Assembly (NCBI GenBank): GCA_028293225.1
Contig: JAQGPE010000027.1
Location: 1-6,308, forward strand
Direction of reading: 5' to 3'
DNA: 6,308 bases
Source of the DNA: Akkermansiaceae bacterium
GTDB lineage: Bacteria > Verrucomicrobiota > Verrucomicrobiia > Verrucomicrobiales > Akkermansiaceae
Shown here: in pieces, positions 1 through 6,173 of the stretch
Layout: each line of letters begins with the position of its first letter
How positions within the stretch are numbered: the stretch's first letter is position 1
Notes under the pieces: model-generated
What the model saw: only the letters and a program-made list of their open reading frames with translations
The model's database searches: none
What the model was told of the DNA's origin: nothing
Translations under genes and position numbers: made by a program

Positions 1-1
1 T

Positions 2-577
2 CTGCTTTCGCTGATGGGATCGAACAACTCCGCCCGTGAAATCGCCGGGGAGCGTCAGATCTACGAAAAGGAGAAATTCGGAGGCCTGCGTCCTTCCGCC
101 TACCTGGCCAGCAAGGTGACCTTCCTCACCTGCCTCGTCCTCGCCCAGTCGCTATGGATGGCCGTCTTCGTGAATATGTTCGCGCCCTTCCGGGGAGGGT
201 TCGAGATGCACGTCATTTTCCTGCTATCGGTCAATGCGGCCATGACGGCAATCTGCCTGGGGATCTCCGCTCTGATGCGCACGCCGGAGCAGGCCTCTCT
301 GCTGTCGATCTACCTCGTCGGCTTCCAACTGCCGCTTTCCGGCGCCGTTCTCGCTCTGCCGGAGAGCATTGAGACGGTGACCCGACCGCTGATTTCCGCC
401 TACTGGGCCTGGTCCGGCAGCGTGTCGTCTCTGGATACCCGGGTGCTGGATTCAGTAAAATCCGTCATTGATACAACCTTGTCGGCATCCGAGACGTGTC
501 TTTATACGCTGGCGTTCCACATCGGCGTCGGATTGTTCGCCGCCTGGATCGGTGCGCGCCGGCATCAGTGGGACTGA
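2..577 (+). CDS. ABC-2/ABCG-type transporter, C-terminal membrane domain (5' partial)
   Basis: The reading frame is open from base 2, so the gene starts upstream of the window; the ATG at 14 is probably internal. Counting from that Met, the protein opens with a segment like the region before and at the start of the ABC2_membrane domain of ABCG-like half transporters: SNNSAREI, then ERQIYEKE, then an SAYLASK stretch. Four hydrophobic segments follow at about residues 34-56, 65-88, 95-115 and 161-181. A polar, probably periplasmic loop (about 117-160, with SAYWAWSG) separates the last two, as in the ABCG fold. Related bacterial proteins carry the ATP-binding domain N-terminally, sometimes after FHA domains; that part is not visible here. 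The protein would sit in the inner membrane and move an unknown substrate. It ends at TGA 575-577, 71 bp before the next gene. The ABC-2 class is fairly secure, the substrate unknown. Confidence 0.85.
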   Translation: MLSLMGSNNSAREIAGERQIYEKEKFGGLRPSAYLASKVTFLTCLVLAQSLWMAVFVNMFAPFRGGFEMHVIFLLSVNAAMTAICLGISALMRTPEQASLLSIYLVGFQLPLSGAVLALPESIETVTRPLISAYWAWSGSVSSLDTRVLDSVKSVIDTTLSASETCLYTLAFHIGVGLFAAWIGARRHQWD

Positions 578-648
578 CCGCCCGAACATTCTTCCGCTGG
601 AGTCCTCCCCAAACTAGTGTTTGTTTTCTAAGCCTTTCGATCACGCCC

Positions 649-1050
649 ATGTCCCGTCGTGCCAGTTCTGGAATCAATCCTGCGCTTCTCATTGGAGCCG
701 TCGTTGTCGTTGCCGCCGCATTTTTCGGGGGCAAGGCGCTGCTGACCAAAAAGGCCAAGGGCTTTGAAGGTTTGCCCGCCCTTTCGATCGAAGACTACAA
801 GCAGCGCGGCGGAAACGCCTTGCGGAACAACGAGTACGTGGTCGAAGGCACCGTCGATGAGCAGCGCGTGAATGACTCGGGCCGGGTGATCTTTCTGAAA
901 GTGAAGTCTTCCGGTGCCGACGAATTCATCCCGGTGAAGATTCCGACGGACCTGAACGTGCAAAATATCGAGCGCGAGCAGCGCTATTCTTTCAAGGTCC
1001 GCATCGAAAAGCAGGGCATCCCTGTCGCGGTCGCCGTCGCCCATCTCTGA
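649..1050 (+). CDS. small membrane-anchored protein with beta-rich (possibly OB-like) domain, hypothetical
   Basis: This 133-residue protein belongs to no family I recognise. It has a short basic N-terminus (MSRR), one strong hydrophobic helix at about residues 11-32 followed by KK, and a soluble C-terminal domain. That domain alternates short beta-like stretches (YVVEGTVD 63-70, VIFLKV 80-85, EFIPVKI 92-98, RYSFKVRI 112-119, GIPVAVAVA 123-131) with polar turns. Five such strands in about 70 residues fit an OB-like barrel, but this is a pattern reading, not a match. The positive residues flanking the helix make its orientation uncertain. I chose the ATG at 649 because the earlier in-frame ATG at 496 would read out of frame through the end of the upstream transporter and adds an Arg-rich segment unlike a real protein. 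No Shine-Dalgarno is visible. The gene lies 19 bp ahead of the next one, suggesting co-transcription. Confidence 0.75.
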   Translation: MSRRASSGINPALLIGAVVVVAAAFFGGKALLTKKAKGFEGLPALSIEDYKQRGGNALRNNEYVVEGTVDEQRVNDSGRVIFLKVKSSGADEFIPVKIPTDLNVQNIEREQRYSFKVRIEKQGIPVAVAVAHL

Positions 1051-1069
1051 ATTTTTCCTTCCTGCCGCC

Positions 1070-2953
1070 ATGAGAAGTCTCCGCATCCTCCTCTGCACCT
1101 CGGCGCTCGCCACGGCTCAGGTCTACACTCCGCCGACCGAGACCCCGACGCCGCCTCCGGCGCCCAACTCGAACACGATCAATCGCGACGCTCCGGACAA
1201 GCCGAAGCAGCCGTCAGCCTTCGGCAATGATCTGCCGTTCCTCGATCCTTCCGCGGAGACCATTTCCTGGAACGGTCACAACTGGTCCGGCATGGACAAC
1301 CGCCTCATGGCGGCGCGTTTCGAGCGCTACCTGAATGAGCCGGAGGAGAACTCCGGAGCCGCGTTGGAGTACCGGCAGACCATCCAGGACATTCTGGAAA
1401 AGATTTCACCCCATCATCCCGGCGGCCCGGACTTCGCCGCCGGCGTGCGGCTGCTGCCAAAGGCTTCCTCTTTCCCGTCGGACGCGAAGCTCTGCGACTC
1501 TCTCTCCCAGGCGATCTATACCTCCGTCCTGGCCAAGAAGGATGTGAATGCCACCCGCGCTCTGAACTCCGGCATGGAGGAGGAGCGCCAGCGGCTGATC
1601 CGCAATGGTGACATGGCGGCCAAGGCGGCCAAGCCCCAGGACAAAGCGCCTGCGCCCAAGGGCGGCAAGCCTGCCGGAGATGGCGGTGGTGGCGTTCTCC
1701 CCGGCGGAAATGGCAAGGGCACCCAGTCGCTGGAATATCTCGACACCCAGAAGCGCCTTCTCGAAATCGACGCGCTGAAGAAGGCCAACATGGGCAAGGG
1801 CGAGCTCCAGATCATGGAGGCCAAGATCCAGTACCAGGCCCTGATGATGCAGTTCTTCGTCCAGCGCCGCTTCGAGCATGTGCTGATGGCCTCGCGCTTC
1901 TACAACCAGATTTTCCGCGACGGCGACAGCAAGCTCTACATCGACAAGAACTCCGACATGGCCAAGCTTTTCAGCGAAGGCCTGGGGACCAGCCCGACCG
2001 TCGGCGCACTCGATGCGATGGCGAGTGAAGCGATCCGCGACGTGGACCAGGGTGTTCAGGCTTTCGTGTTCCTTGTCGATAAGAGCGAGTTCCAGAGCGC
2101 TTCGAAACGCCTCAGTGAGACCTACCTGACCGGCGAGTTCATGCCGTCCGTGAAGACCCTGCCGCGCGAATCGAAGCGCCGCGTGCTCAAGTTCGTGCAG
2201 GAGGGCTACAAGCTCATCGGGGCTCTGGATGCAAAGGACTACACGCTCGCCAAGCAACTGGTCGATGACCTGAAGAAGATGTCCAACGACTTCGACTCCG
2301 GAAAAGCGGAGGCTGCCATCGCGACCTACTCGCGCGTCAGCGACATGCACATCACCGCGGCGAAGGCGGCGGCGGCCGGCGGCGATACGGCCGGGGCGCA
2401 GAAGGAAATCCAGAGCGCGATGGAGGTCTGGCCGCAGAATCCAAAGCTCGCTGAGTTCGACAAGCTGGTCGAGTCGAAGGGCACGATGTCGGTGGCCCAG
2501 GGCGATTTCGACCGCCTGCTCAGCGAGGGCAACTATCGCGAGATCCTCAAGCGCCAGTATGAATTCGCCCCGGCGATCCATGGCGACGCGAGACGCGAGG
2601 ACGCCTTCAAGCAGGTGATCACCAATCTCTCCCGCATCGAAGTGGCTCTGGGCAAGGCCGCTGAATTCAGCAAGGCGGGCCAGCAGCCCGCTGCCTGGGA
2701 GCAGCTCGCGACCATCCGCAAGGAGTTCCCCGACGATCCCAAGCTCGGCCGGGAAATGGAACTTCTCGCGCCGCAGGATAAGGTTTCCTCCTTTACCGGA
2801 GCGCTCGACCAAGCGCAGCAGTTCGAAAAGCGCGGGGAGATCGGTTCATCCCTCTCCTGGTATCTGAAAGCCCGGTCCATCAATCTGACCAGCGATCTTG
2901 CGAAGGAGGGTATCGACCGCATGGTGAAAGAGATGCTTCCTGAAGGAAAGTAA
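1070..2953 (+). CDS. exported TPR-like repeat protein with Pro/Lys/Gly-rich linkers, hypothetical
   Basis: This 627-residue protein belongs to no named family I recognise. A short signal peptide is likely: MRSLR, a hydrophobic run, then an ATA site with cleavage before Gln17. Cys9 is not in a good lipobox, so a lipoprotein is unlikely. A Thr/Pro-rich stretch follows (about 19-50), then a mixed domain (52-180, with WNGHNWSGMDNR near 67-78), then a linker at about 183-219 that is Lys/Ala/Pro-rich first and Gly-rich after. The rest is mostly helical. Degenerate TPR-like helix pairs ending in a Pro-turn are visible at about 428-465 (AAAAGGDTAGAQ to WPQNPKL), 530-560 (SKAGQQPAAWEQ to FPDDPKL) and 576-615. 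Such repeats usually mediate protein contacts, so a periplasmic scaffold or adaptor role is inferred. The ATG at 1070 follows GCCGCC with no Shine-Dalgarno, 19 bp after the previous stop. Codon preference stays normal throughout, supporting a real gene. Confidence 0.8.
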   Translation: MRSLRILLCTSALATAQVYTPPTETPTPPPAPNSNTINRDAPDKPKQPSAFGNDLPFLDPSAETISWNGHNWSGMDNRLMAARFERYLNEPEENSGAALEYRQTIQDILEKISPHHPGGPDFAAGVRLLPKASSFPSDAKLCDSLSQAIYTSVLAKKDVNATRALNSGMEEERQRLIRNGDMAAKAAKPQDKAPAPKGGKPAGDGGGGVLPGGNGKGTQSLEYLDTQKRLLEIDALKKANMGKGELQIMEAKIQYQALMMQFFVQRRFEHVLMASRFYNQIFRDGDSKLYIDKNSDMAKLFSEGLGTSPTVGALDAMASEAIRDVDQGVQAFVFLVDKSEFQSASKRLSETYLTGEFMPSVKTLPRESKRRVLKFVQEGYKLIGALDAKDYTLAKQLVDDLKKMSNDFDSGKAEAAIATYSRVSDMHITAAKAAAAGGDTAGAQKEIQSAMEVWPQNPKLAEFDKLVESKGTMSVAQGDFDRLLSEGNYREILKRQYEFAPAIHGDARREDAFKQVITNLSRIEVALGKAAEFSKAGQQPAAWEQLATIRKEFPDDPKLGREMELLAPQDKVSSFTGALDQAQQFEKRGEIGSSLSWYLKARSINLTSDLAKEGIDRMVKEMLPEGK

Positions 2954-2973
2954 TCAGTTTGTTTCATAACTCA

Positions 2974-2992
2974 CTGTGGCAAAAAGCCACAG
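2974..2992 (+). terminator. perfect 7-bp hairpin after the TPR-like gene, possible terminator
   Basis: CTGTGGC (2974-2980) pairs perfectly with GCCACAG (2986-2992) around an AAAAA loop. It starts 20 bp after the stop codon at 2953 and lies just before the promoter-like sequence of the exporter operon, where an upstream transcript would be expected to end. It lacks the immediate T-run of a classic intrinsic terminator; only scattered Ts follow (CAGTTGCTTTACATTT). It could also be a 3'-end stabilising structure, or a protein-binding site upstream of the next promoter. Confidence 0.4.
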
Positions 2993-3001
2993 CCCAGTTG
3001 C

Positions 3002-3029
3002 TTTACATTTGTCGCCGGCTTCCTAGCGT
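3002..3029 (+). promoter_or_regulatory. predicted sigma70-type promoter of the exporter operon, possibly leaderless
   Basis: TTTACA (3002-3007) matches the -35 consensus TTGACA at five of six positions. After a 16-bp spacer comes TAGCGT (3024-3029), which keeps the T1, A2 and T6 positions of a -10 box. Only 8 bases separate this box from the ATG at 3038. Transcription normally starts about 7 bases past the -10 box, so the mRNA would begin at or next to the start codon. The region between box and ATG (GGCGGCGA) has no clear Shine-Dalgarno, which fits leaderless initiation. This is a consensus reading without experimental support. Confidence 0.45.
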
Positions 3030-3037
3030 GGCGGCGA

Positions 3038-4198
3038 ATGTTTCGGCTGGCGTTGAAGATGCTCTTCGGGGACGGGGCGAAATACCTGATGCTGGTCTTC
3101 GGCATCTTCTTTGCGACCTTCCTCATCGTCCAGCAGTCGGCCGTCTTTTGCGGGCTGATGCGCTGGACTTCCTCGACGCTCCGCAACTGCTCGGCGCCGA
3201 TCTATGTGGTCGACGCCAAGGTGGAGCAGATCAACGAGACGAATGCCCTGCGGGATACGGATGTCGCTTTGGTACGTTCCGTTTCTTCGGTCCGCTGGGC
3301 GATGCCGCTCTACACCGGAATCCAGCGCGTCCGGATGGAGGATGGCACCTACAAGGCGGTTCAGCTTCTCGGCATCGACTCCGCCACGCTGGCCGGCGGT
3401 CCGACCCGGATGATCTCCGGCAATGTGGACGATCTCCGGCTTCCCAACACGGTGGTGATCGACCGTCTGGCCACCGAGCGCCTGGCGAACAAGGGCGAAC
3501 GGCCCATCGGCGTTGGCGACGTTTTTGAGATCAACGATCTCGAAGCCCGTGTCGTGGGGGTTTGCGAAGCCGAACGGTCCTTCACCGGCGGTCCCTATAT
3601 CTGGACGACCTATGAGCGGGCGCTGCAGTACACGCCGCCGAGCCGGAAGATGCTGTCGGCCATCCTTGCCGCCCCGATCGAGGGCAAGACCATCGATGAA
3701 ACCGTGGCGGACATCGAGGCACACACCGGCCTCAAGGCGTACTCGAATCAGGGCTACGGTACGAGCAAGCAGGACTTCAGCGAGGCGACCATCTGGTGGT
3801 ATGTGCGCAATACGGGCATCCCGATTTCCTTCGGCACCACGGTGGTGATCGGCTTCATCGTCGGCACCGCCATCGCCTGTCAGACCTTCTATGCCTTCGT
3901 CCTTGAAAACCTGAAGCACCTCGGCGCGCTGAAGGCGATGGGCATGTCGAATTTCCGGCTTTCGCTGATGCTGCTGCTGCAATCCTTCACCGTGGGGATC
4001 ATCGGCTTCGGGATCGGCCTGCTCTTCACCTCTCTGTTCGCGATGGCGGCTCTCAAGAATGAACAGCCGCCGTTCTTCATGCCGTGGCAGATCCCGGTGG
4101 TCGCTTTTCTGGTGATCCAAACCATCTGCGCTCTTGCCGCGCTGCTGGGCATCATCCGGCTCAGTCTCTACGAACCCGCCATGGTCTTCCGTGTCTAA
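3038..4198 (+). CDS. DevC/MacB-like FtsX-family ABC transporter permease
   Basis: The 386-residue protein has the FtsX/MacB permease layout. A first membrane helix (about 17-39) is followed by a large extracytoplasmic domain (about 45-255) and then three helices at about 263-288, 306-334 and 350-374. Between helices 2 and 3 lies the cytoplasmic coupling segment ENLKHLGALKAMGMSN (290-305), which resembles the E-x-x-x-x-G-x-L-K-A-x-G pattern through which these permeases contact the ATPase. The C-terminus, EPAMVFRV, resembles the short Pro/Arg tail of the family. Such permeases do not form a classical channel; they pass ATP-driven motion to the periplasmic adaptor. The length and single large loop match DevC better than MacB, whose ATPase is fused. 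The start directly follows a promoter-like sequence. The gene ends in TAA and overlaps the ATPase start by 8 bp, indicating translational coupling. The family is secure, the substrate unknown; devC is a resemblance, not a proven ortholog. Confidence 0.9.
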   Translation: MFRLALKMLFGDGAKYLMLVFGIFFATFLIVQQSAVFCGLMRWTSSTLRNCSAPIYVVDAKVEQINETNALRDTDVALVRSVSSVRWAMPLYTGIQRVRMEDGTYKAVQLLGIDSATLAGGPTRMISGNVDDLRLPNTVVIDRLATERLANKGERPIGVGDVFEINDLEARVVGVCEAERSFTGGPYIWTTYERALQYTPPSRKMLSAILAAPIEGKTIDETVADIEAHTGLKAYSNQGYGTSKQDFSEATIWWYVRNTGIPISFGTTVVIGFIVGTAIACQTFYAFVLENLKHLGALKAMGMSNFRLSLMLLLQSFTVGIIGFGIGLLFTSLFAMAALKNEQPPFFMPWQIPVVAFLVIQTICALAALLGIIRLSLYEPAMVFRV

Positions 4199-4949
4199 GT
4201 CCTCTCCATCGTCCGTGAAAGAAGGCCAGGTCGTCGAAGTGCGCGGCGTGGAAAAGAGCTTCGGCGACGGCAACCAGCGCATCCATGTCCTGAAGAAGGT
4301 CGATCTGGACGCGCGGGCGGGAGAGATCCTCATGCTCGTCGGTCCGTCGGGTTGCGGCAAGACCACGCTGCTCAGCGCGATCGCCGGCACCCTGCGGGTC
4401 GAGGGCGGCAGCATCAACGTCTTCGGCCAGCCGATGCACTCGATGTCTTCTTCCGCGCTGACCAAATTTCGCGGTTCGCACATCGGCTTCATCTTCCAGC
4501 AGTTCAATCTCATCCCGACCCTGACCTGTGCGGAGAATGTCAGCGTGCCCCTGCTGATTCAGGGCGTCAGTTCTTCCAAGGCCCTTGCACGGGCAAAGGA
4601 CTCGCTGGCCACGGTGGGTCTCGGCGACCGGTGGAAGGACCGGCCCGGCAAGCTTTCCGGCGGCCAGCAGCAGCGCGTCGCGATTGCCCGCGCCCTCGTG
4701 CACGAGCCGCCGCTGGTGATTTGCGATGAGCCCACCGCCGCGCTCGATGCGAAGAACGGCGAGATCGTGCTCGACCTGTTTCGCGAGGTCGCGCGCAGCC
4801 CCGGCCGGGCGGTGATCATCGTCACCCACGACAACCGCATCTTTTCCTACGCCGACCGCATAGCCCGCATGGATGACGGCCGGATGATCGAAGAGAGGGA
4901 ATCGGATCACTCCGAAAAGCCTCATTTCGATCACGAAATCTCCCACTGA
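4191..4949 (+). CDS. DevA/LolD/MacB-type ABC transporter ATP-binding protein
   Basis: This is a complete nucleotide-binding subunit of 252 residues counted from the GTG at 4191. All ATPase motifs are intact: Walker A GPSGCGKTT (51-59), Q-loop FQQFNLIP (102-109), signature LSGGQQQR (155-162), Walker B LVICDEP (175-181), D-loop ALDA (184-187) and the switch His in VTHD (211-214). It should hydrolyse ATP as a cytoplasmic dimer bound to the preceding permease. The GTG start overlaps the permease stop by 8 bp and gives MSKSSPSSVKEGQ. The in-frame ATG at 4134 would read 19 codons through the permease's last helix in the wrong frame and is unlikely; GTG 4215 is another option. The last 18 residues (about 235-252) form a polar tail with four His among Glu, Asp and Ser, beyond the normal end of this family. 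The next gene begins 22 bp downstream. Confidence 0.93.
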   Translation: MSKSSPSSVKEGQVVEVRGVEKSFGDGNQRIHVLKKVDLDARAGEILMLVGPSGCGKTTLLSAIAGTLRVEGGSINVFGQPMHSMSSSALTKFRGSHIGFIFQQFNLIPTLTCAENVSVPLLIQGVSSSKALARAKDSLATVGLGDRWKDRPGKLSGGQQQRVAIARALVHEPPLVICDEPTAALDAKNGEIVLDLFREVARSPGRAVIIVTHDNRIFSYADRIARMDDGRMIEERESDHSEKPHFDHEISH

Positions 4950-4971
4950 ATCTCAGAACACCCCATCGACC

Positions 4972-5925
4972 ATGTTCACCCAGATCATCCGCTTCGTCAC
5001 CATTGTGGCAGCCGCCTTCGGCTTCTACCTGATCACGGTGGTGAACGCCAAGCAGCAGGAGAAGAACCTGCAGTCTGCCGGCGAGCCGCTGAAGGCTCCG
5101 GCGCAGAAGCCGTATGCCGATGCCGTGGCCGCAACCGGCCTTATCGAGGCCTTGAGCGAAAACGTGGCGATCGGCAGTCCCATCGCCGGACTGATCACCG
5201 ATTTGTTCGTCACCGTGAACTCCCCGGTGAAAAAGGGCCAACCGCTCTTCAAGCTGGATGACCGCGAACTGCGCGCCGAGGAAACCGGCCGCCGTGCCGA
5301 CATTGAGGTGGCCAAGGCCCAGATCGCGGTGGCCGAGGCTCAGCAGGCGAAAGCGGATCTCCAATTCAATCGACTGGACTCTCTGAAGGGAACCGGCGCG
5401 GTCAGCAAAGACGTCACCGAGACTCGTCAGAGCGATGCCCAGGTTGCCGCCTCGCAGGTTTTGGCGGCGAAGGCTCAGCTGGTTTCCGCCGAGGCGGCCC
5501 TTCAGCGTCTGCAGTTGCTCATCGACCGCCTGACCGTCCTCAGCCCTCGTGATGGGACGATCCTTCAGGTCAACACCCGGGCAGGGGAGTATGCCGCGAC
5601 CTCACCGAAGAATCCCGCTGTGATCGTCGGCGATCTCAATCGCTTCCAGATCCGCGCGGATGTCGATGAACAGAACGCGACGCGCATCCGTGAAGGTCAG
5701 AAAGCGAAGGCCCACCTCAAGGGCGACCCCAAGGTGACCTTCGATCTCGAGTTCTCACGGATCGAGCCCTACGTCATTCCAAAGGTCTCTCTAACAGGCG
5801 CCTCAACCGAACGGGTCGATACCCGGGTGCTCCAGGTGATCTATACCTTCGTCCGCCCGGCGGATGCGCCGCCACTCTACGTAGGCCAGCAGGTCGACGT
5901 CTTCATCGAGGCTGCCCAGCCTTGA
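4972..5925 (+). CDS. HlyD/DevB-type periplasmic membrane fusion protein
   Basis: This 317-residue adaptor links an inner-membrane ABC unit to an outer-membrane channel. It has an N-terminal membrane anchor (about 8-25) and a first lipoyl half-motif (about 53-97, with GSPIAGLITDLFV and VKKGQPLFKLDD). A helical hairpin rich in Ala, Gln and Glu follows (about 101-186), then a second lipoyl half (about 187-210, LSPRDGTILQVNTRAGE) and a beta-barrel and membrane-proximal region with DTRVLQVIYTF near 283-293. The tip of the hairpin carries R134, L138 and S145, an exact R-x3-L-x6-S motif known from adaptors that dock to TolC-like proteins. The hairpin is short, as in MacA/DevB rather than HlyD. Gene order permease-ATPase-adaptor differs from the cyanobacterial devBCA order. 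No outer-membrane factor lies in the window, so TolC is presumably encoded elsewhere. The gene faces the DUF1501 gene tail to tail. Confidence 0.92.
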   Translation: MFTQIIRFVTIVAAAFGFYLITVVNAKQQEKNLQSAGEPLKAPAQKPYADAVAATGLIEALSENVAIGSPIAGLITDLFVTVNSPVKKGQPLFKLDDRELRAEETGRRADIEVAKAQIAVAEAQQAKADLQFNRLDSLKGTGAVSKDVTETRQSDAQVAASQVLAAKAQLVSAEAALQRLQLLIDRLTVLSPRDGTILQVNTRAGEYAATSPKNPAVIVGDLNRFQIRADVDEQNATRIREGQKAKAHLKGDPKVTFDLEFSRIEPYVIPKVSLTGASTERVDTRVLQVIYTFVRPADAPPLYVGQQVDVFIEAAQP

Positions 5926-5988
5926 CGGTAGACCTCCCTCGTGAGTGCTTGAGGCATCTGAGGTCCTCCGGCCGCACTTCCGTTCCTA

Positions 5989-6048
5989 GAGCGCCAAAGG
6001 CGCTCACGTATAAAGCCCAGGGTGACGAGCGCAGCGAGGAACCCTGGG
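5989..6048. repeat. REP-like palindromic element: two perfect stem-loops in tandem
   Basis: Two perfect inverted repeats lie 10 bp apart. The first is GAGCGCC (5989-5995) and GGCGCTC (5999-6005) around AAA. The second is CCCAGGGT (6016-6023) and ACCCTGGG (6041-6048) around a 17-base GC-rich loop. The right arm also starts a smaller palindrome, CTGGG-T-CCCAG (6044-6054), which could compete. From memory, paired stems of this kind built on CCCAGGGT/ACCCTGGG are dispersed in intergenic DNA of planctomycetes and verrucomicrobia, so I read it as a mobile-style REP-like repeat. Its position between converging genes suits a two-way transcription end or mRNA-stabilising structure, though no T-run follows either stem on the + strand. 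Confidence 0.65.
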
Positions 6049-6071
6049 TCCCAGCCACCCGGCAAAGCCGC

Positions 6072-6122
6072 AAAACGAGCGCGTCCCTACGCTCCTCAGC
6101 CCCCGCCACTCCGCCGCGCTCG
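6072..6122 (-). terminator. inverted repeat with T-run on the minus strand, possible terminator of the DUF1501 gene
   Basis: CGAGCGCG (6076-6083) and CGCGCTCG (6115-6122) form a perfect 8-bp inverted repeat with a 31-base spacer. Read on the minus strand, the second arm is directly followed by TTTT (6075-6072), as expected for an intrinsic terminator 66 bp after the DUF1501 stop codon. The long loop weakens the case, and the arms may instead belong to the neighbouring repeat element, whose loop also contains CGAGCGC. Confidence 0.35.
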
Positions 6123-6154
6123 CTCTTCTCAAAAACTCCGCCTCTCCCCCTCAA

Positions 6155-6173
6155 GTCTAGCGTCTAGCGTCGT
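6155..6173. repeat. short heptamer tandem repeat (GTCTAGC)
   Basis: Two exact copies of GTCTAGC (6155-6161 and 6162-6168) are followed by a decaying third copy beginning GTC (6169-6171). AAGTCT occurs on both sides (6153-6158 and 6175-6180). The tract ends about 15 bp from the stop codon of the DUF1501 gene. No function can be assigned; it may be the edge of the adjoining repeat element or a slippage product. Confidence 0.6.

Noticed and set aside
610..627. Weak CAAAC-TAGT-GTTTG hairpin followed by TTTT after the ABCG-type gene
   Set aside because: Only a 5-bp, mostly A-T stem. A T-run follows, but the structure is too unstable to call a terminator, and the next gene is just 21 bp away.
615..641. 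Possible promoter for the 649 gene (TAGTGT and TTCGAT)
   Set aside because: Both boxes match the consensus poorly and the spacer is only 15 bp. The gene may be read from upstream.
1406..2812. A 468-codon open frame on the minus strand opposite the TPR-like gene
   Set aside because: Its translation is rich in Leu, Arg, His, Glu and Gly without domain motifs, typical of the antisense of a GC-rich coding region. The plus-strand gene has a signal peptide, repeats and good operon spacing.
2983..3004. Alternative pairing AAAGC/GCTTT overlapping the 2974-2992 hairpin, resembling an attenuator
   Set aside because: A 5-bp AT-rich stem with a 12-base loop is expected by chance, and no leader peptide or regulatory context supports attenuation.
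4134..4190. Upstream ATG start for the ATPase gene
   Set aside because: It would add 19 residues read out of frame through the permease's last membrane helix. The GTG at 4191, overlapping the permease stop by 8 bp, fits coupled translation better.
3023..4513. A 496-codon open frame on the minus strand across the permease and ATPase genes
   Set aside because: It lies opposite two genes with unmistakable family motifs, including Walker A, and its own translation is low-complexity and charged with no recognisable domain. It is an antisense shadow.
4161..4946. A 261-codon minus-strand open frame opposite the ATPase
   Set aside because: It is the antisense of a fully intact ATPase, with no motif of its own and no plausible promoter or neighbour.
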